Positions 36,462-43,969 of a stretch of DNA of 64,000 nt are shown here, piece by piece. The notes under the pieces were generated by a model. That model made no database searches. It had not been told where the DNA came from and saw only the letters and a program-made list of their open reading frames with translations. Made by a program: the position numbers and the translations under genes. This DNA is from Arsukibacterium sp. UBA5043 (GTDB lineage Bacteria > Pseudomonadota > Gammaproteobacteria > Enterobacterales > Alteromonadaceae). Position 1 is the first letter of the stretch. Every line of letters starts with the position of its first letter. The stretch spans positions 62,874 to 126,873 of the forward strand of contig DIBV01000013.1 of NCBI GenBank assembly GCA_002415085.1, written 5' to 3'.

Positions 36462-37769
36462 TCAGGCAAAGCTCAGCACCAAGCTGATAATAATGCCGGT
36501 TATCAGCAGCTGCAGCAGGCAAAAGCCCATAATATCTTTGGCTTTTAAGCCGGCAATCGCCAGTACCGGTAAAGCCCAGAATGGCTGAATTAAATTGGTC
36601 CAGGCATCGCCCCAGGCGACAGCCATGGCAATCCGGTTCACATCGGCGCCCAGTTCCAGCGCAGCAGGCAGCATTATTGGCGCCTGAACTGCCCACTGAC
36701 CACCGCCGGAGGGCACAAAAATATTGACGATACCGGCGCTGATAAAGCTCCAGAAAGCCAGCGTTTCGGCGGTGGCAAAGCTGACAAACCACTGTGACAT
36801 ACTTTGTGCCAGCCCCGACTGCACCATAATCGCCATAATGCCGGCATAAAACGGAAACTGAATAACAATACCGGCACCGCCCTGTATCGCCTGTTGCAGG
36901 CTGTGCAATAAGCGCCTGGGCGTGCCGTGCAATACGATAGCCAGAAATAAAAACAGGAAATTAACGATATTCAGATTTAAGCCGCCGCCACTGCTAAAAT
37001 ACTGCAGCAGATAGGCAAGGCCGGCAAAGCCGACCAGCCAGGCAAGCAGCAGGCTGTTTTCCAGTTTATCGGCCGTGCGGTCATTGCTGCTTTGTGGCAA
37101 TACCTCGTCCTGTATTTTTGCCGGGTCAACATACACACTATCGCCCGCTTTGGGTTGCATCAGGTAATTGACCAGCGGTATTACCAGAAACAGCAAGGCG
37201 ACCAGCAACAGATTAAAGCCGGCAAAAATAGTCGCGCTGGTCGGAATAATGCCAATTTGAGCTTCAGTAAAGTGACCGGGGGTGGCAATAGTCAGCGGAA
37301 TAGAGCCGGCCAGGCCGCCATGCCAGACAATAAAGCCGGAATAGGCGCTGGCGACCAGTAAGCGGTAATCTACTTGCAGCTGGCGGGCCAATGCTTTGGC
37401 AAATAAGGCGCCGACCACTAAGCCAAAACCCCAGTTCAGCCAGCTGGCCATCAGCGAGACCACGGTTACCAAAATAATGGCCTGGCCGGCTGTTTTAGCC
37501 TGCGTTGCCAGGCGACTTAGCAGGCCGGTTACCAGTGGTGTACTGGCCAGCATAAAGCCGGTAACGAGCACCAGCAGCATTTGCATCGAGAATGTCAGCA
37601 GGCCCCAGAAGCCGTTGCCCCAGAATTGCAGTACCTGCAACGGGCTTTGCTGTTCCAGCATTACCGCGGCGACAAACACCACTATGCTAAGCAACAACAC
37701 AAAAATATATGGGTCGGGCAGGTAACGGTCGACCAGTTTAACTAAGGGTTTGGCAGCGGCATTTAGCAT
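36462..37769 (-). CDS. Short-chain fatty acid transporter, AtoE family
   Basis: A 435-residue inner-membrane transporter with about 12-13 hydrophobic segments. Signature stretches are RYLPDPYIFVLLLSIVVF, WGFGLVVGALFAKA, YSGFIVWHGGLAGSIPLT and IFVPSGGGQWAVQAPIMLPAA, all typical of AtoE, which carries butyrate-type acids or acetoacetate. It is a single-gene unit; the stop is eight bases from the convergent PaiB-like gene. The neighbouring kinase is divergent, 39 bases away. The true substrate cannot be determined. Confidence 0.9.
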   Translation of the reverse strand: MLNAAAKPLVKLVDRYLPDPYIFVLLLSIVVFVAAVMLEQQSPLQVLQFWGNGFWGLLTFSMQMLLVLVTGFMLASTPLVTGLLSRLATQAKTAGQAIILVTVVSLMASWLNWGFGLVVGALFAKALARQLQVDYRLLVASAYSGFIVWHGGLAGSIPLTIATPGHFTEAQIGIIPTSATIFAGFNLLLVALLFLVIPLVNYLMQPKAGDSVYVDPAKIQDEVLPQSSNDRTADKLENSLLLAWLVGFAGLAYLLQYFSSGGGLNLNIVNFLFLFLAIVLHGTPRRLLHSLQQAIQGGAGIVIQFPFYAGIMAIMVQSGLAQSMSQWFVSFATAETLAFWSFISAGIVNIFVPSGGGQWAVQAPIMLPAALELGADVNRIAMAVAWGDAWTNLIQPFWALPVLAIAGLKAKDIMGFCLLQLLITGIIISLVLSFA

Positions 37770-37808
37770 AGTAGACTCATTGTTATTATCGTTATCCGGA
37801 GGTTTCAG

Positions 37809-38642
37809 ATGGCTGACTTTCGCGCCAGCACAGATTATCAGACAACCTTAGCCCAGTTAGTGCAGAAACTGCAATCTAAGCGCTGCTCTGCAGGCGGTGG
37901 ACCGGCAGTTATCGGTATCAGTGGCGCTCAGGGCAGCGGTAAAAGCACCCTGGCGGCAATGTTAGTGCAACAATTTTCAGCGCTGGGTATTAAATCTGCT
38001 GCGGTGTCGCTGGACGATTACTATCTGAATAAAGCACAGCGCCAGCAACTGGCAAAGCAGGTTCATCCACTGCTTCGCCAGCGCGGCGTGCCCGGCACCC
38101 ATAATATTTTTCAGGCAATTGCCGACGTACAGGCTGTATTGACCGGACAGCCGGTAGCCTTACCGCAGTTTGACAAAGCGCTGGACCAGCCCGGTGCGAG
38201 CTTGCCGGCGCAGCAGCTGGATTTACTGATTGTCGAGGGATGGTGTTTAGGTGTGCGGCCGCAATCTGAAGCTGAGCTGGCGCAGCCGTTAAATCAACTG
38301 GAAGCTACGGCAGATGCTGATGGCCGCTGGCGCCGTTATGTTAATGCCAGGCTGGCTGCGGATTACGCCGATTACTGGCGTTTACTGCAACCCCTGATCT
38401 GGCTTAACGCCCCTGACTGGGATTGCATCTGCCGCTGGCGGGCAAAACAGGAACAACAATTATGGCAACAGCGTGGCAGCGGCATGACTGACCCTGAGCT
38501 GGCCCGCTTTATGTTGCCGTTTCAACGCTTAACTCAGGCCAGCTGGCAGCAGCTGCCGGCAATCGCCGATATTATCGTGCAACTGGATCCGGATCAGACC
38601 CCAACCCTACTGGCTGCTGATAAGTTGCAGCACCGGTTGTAA
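37809..38642 (+). CDS. P-loop kinase resembling D-glycerate 3-kinase
   Basis: A 277-residue cytoplasmic kinase. Walker A is GISGAQGSGKST near residue 40, followed by AAVSLDDYYLNKAQRQQLAKQVHPL (substrate/acceptor loop), RGVPGTHN, LPQFDKALD and LIVEGWCLGV. These fit the class-III glycerate kinase / Tda10-like family related to uridine kinase. GGAGG before the ATG gives a strong start. Glycerate phosphorylation is the family assignment; no pathway partners lie nearby. Uridine-kinase-like use of another small alcohol is possible. Confidence 0.8.
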   Translation: MADFRASTDYQTTLAQLVQKLQSKRCSAGGGPAVIGISGAQGSGKSTLAAMLVQQFSALGIKSAAVSLDDYYLNKAQRQQLAKQVHPLLRQRGVPGTHNIFQAIADVQAVLTGQPVALPQFDKALDQPGASLPAQQLDLLIVEGWCLGVRPQSEAELAQPLNQLEATADADGRWRRYVNARLAADYADYWRLLQPLIWLNAPDWDCICRWRAKQEQQLWQQRGSGMTDPELARFMLPFQRLTQASWQQLPAIADIIVQLDPDQTPTLLAADKLQHRL

Positions 38643-38716
38643 GGTGCGGCCAGAATTTCATCCATCTTCCTTGTAATTTACAAAGGCGTTACATTATCCG
38701 CTTTGGTCGCCGTTGC

Positions 38717-39319
38717 CTAGTTGCCGTCGTTAATAAAATTAAAATCTTCTGTCAGTTTGTCTAAATGTGTCAATTCAGCGGCTTTTTGCCGCTTTTTCTG
38801 CTGTAAGCGGTAAATTGCCAATAAACACAGCGGCGAGGTAATCAGGCTGTAAAACAGCAGCAGCTCAGATGAGACATCAGCAAGCTGCCACCACTGTAAC
38901 AGCCACAACACCACAGCAAACAGGATCAAGGCAACGCAGGATAGCTGGGTATAGCGATAATACTGCAATGTTAACCGGCAAGCACGGCAACGGAATTGCA
39001 GCAGCCCGCTGCTGCTCCAGTTGTCATACGCCAGAATTGGCCGGTGCACCTGCCAGCTGATATACAGGGTGCTGACCGCTCCCAACGTCAGAAATGCCGC
39101 CGCCAGATAACCCAGGGCATCCGGCATGGTTAATACCAACCAGCAGGCGGCGGCAGCCATCACTAACGCGCTTAGCCATTCACCCAACATCAGCAGTTTC
39201 TGCTGGCGCTGGCGCTGGCGGGCCCCGGCTAAATCCGCCTCACCTGGCATATTTTCAACAGGCGTAGCCTGTTGTTGCCAGCTTTTTGCCAGGGCGGCAA
39301 AGTCAAAATTATCTGCCAT
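38717..39319 (-). CDS. Membrane protein partner of ECF sigma factor (putative anti-sigma)
   Basis: A 200-residue protein. A cytoplasmic N-terminus of about 45 residues (MADNFDFAALAKSWQQQ, then a basic Arg/Gln stretch) precedes four hydrophobic segments in two pairs (about 45-90 and 125-165). The start overlaps the sigma gene by 11 bases, so the two are translationally coupled. Position and topology suggest an anti-sigma factor holding the sigma factor at the membrane, but no ASD/zinc-finger motif is recognisable, so this is inference. Confidence 0.65.
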   Translation of the reverse strand: MADNFDFAALAKSWQQQATPVENMPGEADLAGARQRQRQQKLLMLGEWLSALVMAAAACWLVLTMPDALGYLAAAFLTLGAVSTLYISWQVHRPILAYDNWSSSGLLQFRCRACRLTLQYYRYTQLSCVALILFAVVLWLLQWWQLADVSSELLLFYSLITSPLCLLAIYRLQQKKRQKAAELTHLDKLTEDFNFINDGN

Positions 39320-39878
39320 CTTGCATTAACTCCATTAGTTCTGTTTTGGCGCGGTTAAGCCGCACCCTTACTGCACCATGGCTGATCTGCAGGATCTCTG
39401 CGATCTCCGGTGCATCCAAATCTTCCATTGCCAGCAACATCACCTGACGGTTGGCAGGCGATAAGCGCCGAACGGCCTGCATCAGTTGCTGGCTCTGTTG
39501 TTGCTCAGCGACTTCTGTTGACGGACAGTCCTGCTGCAGCTGCTGTGCTGTGTCCTCATCCAGTGCCTGCCACTGCTGACGTTTCGCCCGGGCAATATGA
39601 TCGACCGTCACGTTATGCACAATGCGAAACAGATAGGCGCGTGGCATTTCTGCCGCCTGCAGTCTGGCAGCCGACTGGTGCAGTGCCAGAAAAATATCCT
39701 GCTTTAAATCCTGCCGTGCTGCAGGGTCTGCTTCAGATGCCATCAGGGTTCGGCTGATTGCCTGCTGATTTTGCTGCCATAGCTGCAGTAAAAACTGCTC
39801 CGGCGTTGCTGTGCCTGAATTGGATAGAGTCAAAAAAGCCCCGCTGTTCAATATCTTATTTTTGGTAAACGTTATCAC
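39309..39878 (-). CDS. ECF-type RNA polymerase sigma factor
   Basis: A 189-residue sigma-70 family protein. Region 2 (DLKQDIFLALHQSAARLQAAEMPRAYLFRIVHNVTVDHIARAK, about 60-100) binds core and the -10 element; region 4 (RLSPANRQVMLLAMEDLDAPEIAEILQISHGAVRVRLNRAK, about 137-180) holds the -35 helix-turn-helix. The start is probably GTG at 39878 without a clear ribosome site; a short or leaderless message may explain this. The divergent amidohydrolase gene is a likely target, through TGTAAC-type promoters in the gap. Confidence 0.88.
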   Translation of the reverse strand: MITFTKNKILNSGAFLTLSNSGTATPEQFLLQLWQQNQQAISRTLMASEADPAARQDLKQDIFLALHQSAARLQAAEMPRAYLFRIVHNVTVDHIARAKRQQWQALDEDTAQQLQQDCPSTEVAEQQQSQQLMQAVRRLSPANRQVMLLAMEDLDAPEIAEILQISHGAVRVRLNRAKTELMELMQDGR

Positions 39879-39892
39879 TATGCCATTGGTAA

Positions 39893-39966
39893 GTCTGCCG
39901 GAGTTGGCAAAGTGTTACATAAAAAAAATAAAAAGATTTTGTAACAGCTGACAAAAAGACCACGAC
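39893..39966. promoter_or_regulatory. Candidate divergent ECF-type promoters
   Basis: TGTTACA (39913-39919) and TGTAACA (39940-39946) are inverted copies 27 bp apart. Read outward, each gives TGTAAC as a -35-like element with a 17-base spacer. On the plus strand the next element is CGAC at 39963-39966, about 52 bases before the amidohydrolase ATG; on the minus strand it lies near 39893-39896, a few bases before the sigma GTG. The layout suggests autoregulation by the adjacent ECF sigma factor. Confidence 0.45.
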
Positions 39967-40018
39967 TTAATCCACAAACACAACACATTGTCACCAGCTG
40001 AAATTGGAGAGTCCTACT

Positions 40019-41488
40019 ATGAGAATAATGAAAAAATCACTACTTGTTTGCCTGATGGCTGGCTTAGCGCTGCCGCACGCTTTCGCAGACAGCCTTTTAA
40101 CCCCGGAGCAAGACGCGGTGCTGTATTACAATGCCACCCTGATTAATCCGGCTACGGAGCAACAACTGCCAGAGGGTTGGCTGCTGGTTAAAGACGGCCG
40201 CATTGTGCAAACGGGCCAGCTGCAGGCAGCGGGCAGTTTACCTGCAGCGGCGACGCAAATTGATTTACAGGATCAGTATGTATTGCCGGGACTTATTGAT
40301 GTGCACCTGCACCTTACTGCCGGCCCTCACCGGGTTGAGATGCAGGATGGCAAGCCGGTACTGACGATGAAAGGCGATAGCGAAATAACCCGTTATCATG
40401 CTATCAGCACGCTTGCCAGCGGGGTGACTACAGCGTTCAGCCCTGCCGGCGAAGCTGCAGCTAATGCTGAGTATGTGCGTCAGCAGCAGGCGGGAAGCTG
40501 GCCAGGGCCAAAGCTAAGCTATGCAGGCTATATCTTTGAACCGACGCCGATTATAGGCGGCTCGGTCCATCCGAAAGATGAAGCGGGCTGGCAGGCGGAA
40601 ATTGCCAGCCAACAAGCACAGGGTGTCGATTACATCAAACTTTACGCGGGTCTTAGCAAAGAAGAAGTAGCAATGGGGGTGCGGCTGGCTAATCAGGCAG
40701 GTCTGCAAACAGTAGCGCATCTGGATAGTGTCAGCTGGCAGTTCGGGGCAGAATCGGGGATTGATATTTTAACTCACGCCCTGCCAACCAGTGCTGAACT
40801 GTTAACCGGTACCGCTAAAACTGCTTATCTTGCTGAAAGGAAAAACCCAGCTAATCAGAGATTTATTTACAGTTGGTTTCAGTACGTTGACTATGACAGT
40901 GAGCCAATGCAGCGCTTGATCCGCACCCTTAAACAACAGCAAACCCGGATAGATCTCACGTTGGTGGTCAACGAATTATTTTACTTTGCCCGCGAGCTGG
41001 GTGCCCTTTATCCGGAAACCGATATGTGGGTGTTTCATCCGCAAATGCGCAAAGGATGGCGTGCGGTGATGGCAGCGCCAAGCTATGACTGGACAGCAGA
41101 GGACTTTGCAACTGCACAGCAGCAATTACCCAAAGTACAACAGTTTTTTAAGCGGCTTTACGATGCTGGTGTGCCCTTAGCTATCGGTACCGACAGCGTG
41201 GCCAGTGGCCCCTTTTATCTGCGTGAACTGCAGCTTAGTCAGGCGACGGGCCTGACAAACTGGCAGGTATTGCAGCTGGCTACGACAGGCGGTGCCCGTC
41301 ACCTGCAGCTAACCGATACCGGGCAACTGGCAGAGGGTTTTGTTGCCGACTTTATTGTACTGGCGGTCAACCCGGTCATTGATCTCGCTGCCCTGTCAAC
41401 CGTGCAAACCGTGGTACAGCAAGGTAAAGCCTGGCAGGTTGATGACCTGAAAGCGCAACTTACTTCGTTTACCGCAGTTGAACTGTAA
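40019..41488 (+). CDS. Secreted metal-dependent amidohydrolase
   Basis: A 489-residue protein with a signal peptide (MKKSLLVCLMAGLALPHAFA from the second methionine). The amidohydrolase TIM barrel shows the metal motif LPGLIDVHLHLTAG, a Lys region in GVDYIKLYAG, TVAHLDS (metal His) and AIGTDSVASGPF (metal Asp). This matches the imidazolonepropionase/prolidase-like branch. It may hydrolyse a cyclic amide or dipeptide in the periplasm; the substrate is unknown. ATG 40019 follows TTGGAGAGTCC; ATG 40028 is an alternative. Divergent from the ECF sigma operon, which may control it. Confidence 0.88.
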   Translation: MRIMKKSLLVCLMAGLALPHAFADSLLTPEQDAVLYYNATLINPATEQQLPEGWLLVKDGRIVQTGQLQAAGSLPAAATQIDLQDQYVLPGLIDVHLHLTAGPHRVEMQDGKPVLTMKGDSEITRYHAISTLASGVTTAFSPAGEAAANAEYVRQQQAGSWPGPKLSYAGYIFEPTPIIGGSVHPKDEAGWQAEIASQQAQGVDYIKLYAGLSKEEVAMGVRLANQAGLQTVAHLDSVSWQFGAESGIDILTHALPTSAELLTGTAKTAYLAERKNPANQRFIYSWFQYVDYDSEPMQRLIRTLKQQQTRIDLTLVVNELFYFARELGALYPETDMWVFHPQMRKGWRAVMAAPSYDWTAEDFATAQQQLPKVQQFFKRLYDAGVPLAIGTDSVASGPFYLRELQLSQATGLTNWQVLQLATTGGARHLQLTDTGQLAEGFVADFIVLAVNPVIDLAALSTVQTVVQQGKAWQVDDLKAQLTSFTAVEL

Positions 41489-41541
41489 CCACACGCTGTA
41501 TCAAAACTAACAAACTGACTAACAACAAAGAGGATGTAAAA

Positions 41542-41823
41542 ATGGAAACTATACAAAGCTATTTCGCGATATTTAATAACGCCTGGCAACACGCTGATTG
41601 GGTATTTCTGCTGCTGTTTGGCCTGTTTTTTCTGGCCGTGTGGTTTTTACCCAGCCTGCTGGCACTGTTCCTGAACCGCCGGCATGCCGGTAAAATTGCG
41701 CTGCTAAATGTACCTGCAGGCTTTTCTGTCATCGCCTGGGTCGCATTGTGTGTGTGGGCGGTTACCGGCAAACTGGGCGATAAACTGGCTGCCAGGGCAA
41801 AGTTGGCGCCAGTGGCGGAATAA
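41542..41823 (+). CDS. Superinfection immunity family small membrane protein
   Basis: A 93-residue protein with two hydrophobic segments (about 21-48 and 57-75) around the family pattern FLPSLLALFLNRRHAGKIALLNVPAGFSVIAWVALCVWA. This matches the Imm_superinfect family, named after the T4 Imm protein that blocks DNA injection by a second phage; bacterial members are mostly uncharacterised. A GAGGAT ribosome site precedes the ATG. It is 53 bases downstream of the amidohydrolase and possibly in the same unit. Confidence 0.82.
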   Translation: METIQSYFAIFNNAWQHADWVFLLLFGLFFLAVWFLPSLLALFLNRRHAGKIALLNVPAGFSVIAWVALCVWAVTGKLGDKLAARAKLAPVAE

Positions 41824-41831
41824 GCGCTGGC

Positions 41832-42902
41832 TTATAACGCCACTTTATCTCCTTCATTTAATATCAGCAGCGGCACCTGGCTATTCAGTTGCTGCTGCAT
41901 ATTTAATACACGCAGTAACGGAGAATGCGAGCTGTGATCGCCCATTTGCCAGCTGGCATTGCCATAACCCCAGGGAATCATTACTTTACAACCCAGTTCG
42001 CCTGCGACCAGCAAGGCATCTTCCGGTGTCATATGCACCGAACGATAATTAGGACCATGGTACGAAGCAATCGGCAGCAGGCAGATATCTATTTCGCCAA
42101 ACCTTTGCTTTATATCGTTAAAATGCTGCGAATAGCCGGTATCACCGGCAAAAAATAACTTACTTTCACCATGCTGAAGTAACCAGCCTGCCCATAATGC
42201 CTGATTCTCATCACCTAAAGTACGGCTGTTAAAATGTCGTGCAGGCAGGGCATGAATAGTCAGAGCACCCAATTTAGCGCTGCTGTACCAAGCCATCTCG
42301 GTAGCGTTATAGCCACCATCTGGCATATACGATGCCATACCGAAGGGCAGGAAGTAATGGGCGTTGTTGCCAATCCGTTTGATGTCGCGGATACTGAAAT
42401 GATCATAATGCAGGTGTGAATACAATACTGCATCAGCACGGCGTAATTGTTCAGCGCTGAATTGCGGTGTGCTGCGCCGTTGTTTAATGCCCGTTAAATG
42501 CGCTGCCCAGCTTACCGGCCAGTCAAACTGGCCGGTTACCGGGTCTAGCAATACGTGTTGGCCATCAGGAGTAGTAATATTGAAACTGGCATGGCCGAGC
42601 CAATGCACGTTAAAGCTACTTTTCAGTTCAGGGATCTGCTGAGGACCAGTATAACGACATTGTTCAGCCGGTACTTTACAGTCAACCAGCGGATGTGGCT
42701 GGTAACAGTCCTGCTCGCAATTGGCCGGAAATGGAATATTGCCATAGTACATATTGCGAAATGGCTGGTTAGTTTTCAGCAGTTTTGCCGCATTTTCCGG
42801 GTGGCCGGCAAGCTGGGTAATGTTATTGCTGCTACTGCATCCTTTCAGAATCAAAAAACTGCAAAGCAGCACCACGATGATCAGTAACTTGTTTGTTATC
42901 AT
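41832..42902 (-). CDS. Metallo-beta-lactamase-fold lipoprotein (UlaG/NAPE-PLD-like)
   Basis: A 356-residue hydrolase. A lipoprotein signal ends at LILKGC (Cys near 22). The core shows NVHWLGHASFNITT, the metal motif SHLHYDHFS (HxHxDH), ALPARHFNSRT, FAGDTGYSQHF and DICLLPIASYHGP, typical of NAPE-PLD/UlaG-type enzymes acting on phosphodiesters or lactones. It is convergent with the superinfection-immunity gene. The substrate is unknown; a membrane-lipid phosphodiester is one possibility for NAPE-PLD-like members. Confidence 0.88.
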   Translation of the reverse strand: MITNKLLIIVVLLCSFLILKGCSSSNNITQLAGHPENAAKLLKTNQPFRNMYYGNIPFPANCEQDCYQPHPLVDCKVPAEQCRYTGPQQIPELKSSFNVHWLGHASFNITTPDGQHVLLDPVTGQFDWPVSWAAHLTGIKQRRSTPQFSAEQLRRADAVLYSHLHYDHFSIRDIKRIGNNAHYFLPFGMASYMPDGGYNATEMAWYSSAKLGALTIHALPARHFNSRTLGDENQALWAGWLLQHGESKLFFAGDTGYSQHFNDIKQRFGEIDICLLPIASYHGPNYRSVHMTPEDALLVAGELGCKVMIPWGYGNASWQMGDHSSHSPLLRVLNMQQQLNSQVPLLILNEGDKVAL

Positions 42903-42923
42903 TCCGGGCTTAATGCTTAGTAA

Positions 42924-43835
42924 TTACTGCGGTAATCCCATGTGGACATGGCCGCCTTTATAGTCGATGGTGATGAGAAAGTGCTGTAGCACATCATAGC
43001 CGATTAGGCCTTGCACTTTGCGGCCGCGGATCCGGGAACCCAAGGCAGAATGCTGGCTTTGCAGGTTGGCGGTTTCACCCTCGGCAGGTATTGAAACCAA
43101 TACATCTTCCAGTACATAAGGGCCTATTTTAAATTCAGGGATCCGAAAACTCTCGGTCACTGCTATTTTATTAACACCGGCACTCAGTTTGGTTTCCACT
43201 TCAAGTTCATCCAGCCACCCCAGGCTTTCTGCAACTAGGCGGTCAATCAACATACCACCACTATTACCGGTATCCAGCAACAGCCAGATTTTTTTGCCTT
43301 CTGCTATTTCTACTTCGACAATCGGCATACCACTGCCTTTGTCTTGTTCTGCCCGCACGTTCCGCAGTTTGCGCATATTGACCGCGTCATGACTAACAAA
43401 ACGCAGTTTCTGGTTTGGATAATCCAACTGCAATATAAACATATTGAAGAAGCCTGCTCCCAGTAACAGTGCATTCTCGTGAAAGCCAAGGTTAACTTCC
43501 ACCAGTGAATTTAGTTTGGTATCAATTCCCAGCAATGATATAGGTACACCGTTATAGGTGGTGCGCTGTTCAGTGCCATACACGCCCTGTATTTTCATAT
43601 TGCCAACGGCGTTCAGTTTTAATTCGTTTTTACCGATAAAACTGGTGTTGATGGCGTTAACCTGAGCACCGGTATCGAGAATGGCATAACCGGGTACATC
43701 TGCGACGGTAACCGGTACCTTAACATGGCCATTTTGCTGGCTAAACTCCATCCAGGGAGTGGCACTGGCAAGCGCATTTGTTGCCATCAGTAAAAACGTC
43801 AGGTTGATAAAAGTACCGCACAATTTGTTTAGCAT
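42924..43835 (-). CDS. Secreted retropepsin-like aspartic protease
   Basis: A 303-residue protein with an N-terminal signal peptide ending near ALASATP. It has two aspartate motifs in separate lobes, AILDTGAQVNAI (about residue 53) and LLLDTGNSGGML (about 185), so it carries both catalytic Asp residues in one chain, like eukaryotic pepsins and unlike single-lobe retropepsins. The first ATG lacks a strong ribosome site. It is adjacent to, and in the same direction as, the MBL-fold gene (21 bases). The cleavage target is unknown. Confidence 0.85.
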   Translation of the reverse strand: MLNKLCGTFINLTFLLMATNALASATPWMEFSQQNGHVKVPVTVADVPGYAILDTGAQVNAINTSFIGKNELKLNAVGNMKIQGVYGTEQRTTYNGVPISLLGIDTKLNSLVEVNLGFHENALLLGAGFFNMFILQLDYPNQKLRFVSHDAVNMRKLRNVRAEQDKGSGMPIVEVEIAEGKKIWLLLDTGNSGGMLIDRLVAESLGWLDELEVETKLSAGVNKIAVTESFRIPEFKIGPYVLEDVLVSIPAEGETANLQSQHSALGSRIRGRKVQGLIGYDVLQHFLITIDYKGGHVHMGLPQ

Positions 43836-43914
43836 AGGACAGGTCTTTTTAATTATTTGTAGCTGAAGTTAGCAGTGTCCCTTAAATGAGTCAATGAGAT
43901 TTTGGAGTAGGGGA

Positions 43915-43944
43915 CCGGCTTAGCATGGCTAAGCCGGAAAAAAA
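43915..43944. repeat. Perfect 10-bp inverted repeat with A-run
   Basis: CCGGCTTAGC and GCTAAGCCGG flank a three-base ATG loop, followed on the plus strand by seven A. There is no T-run in either reading direction after the stem, so it is not a standard terminator. It lies in the 134-base gap between the protease and the KfrA-like gene. Confidence 0.5.
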
Positions 43945-43969
43945 TATCGTAGCGTTGTTTTAAGGTAAC

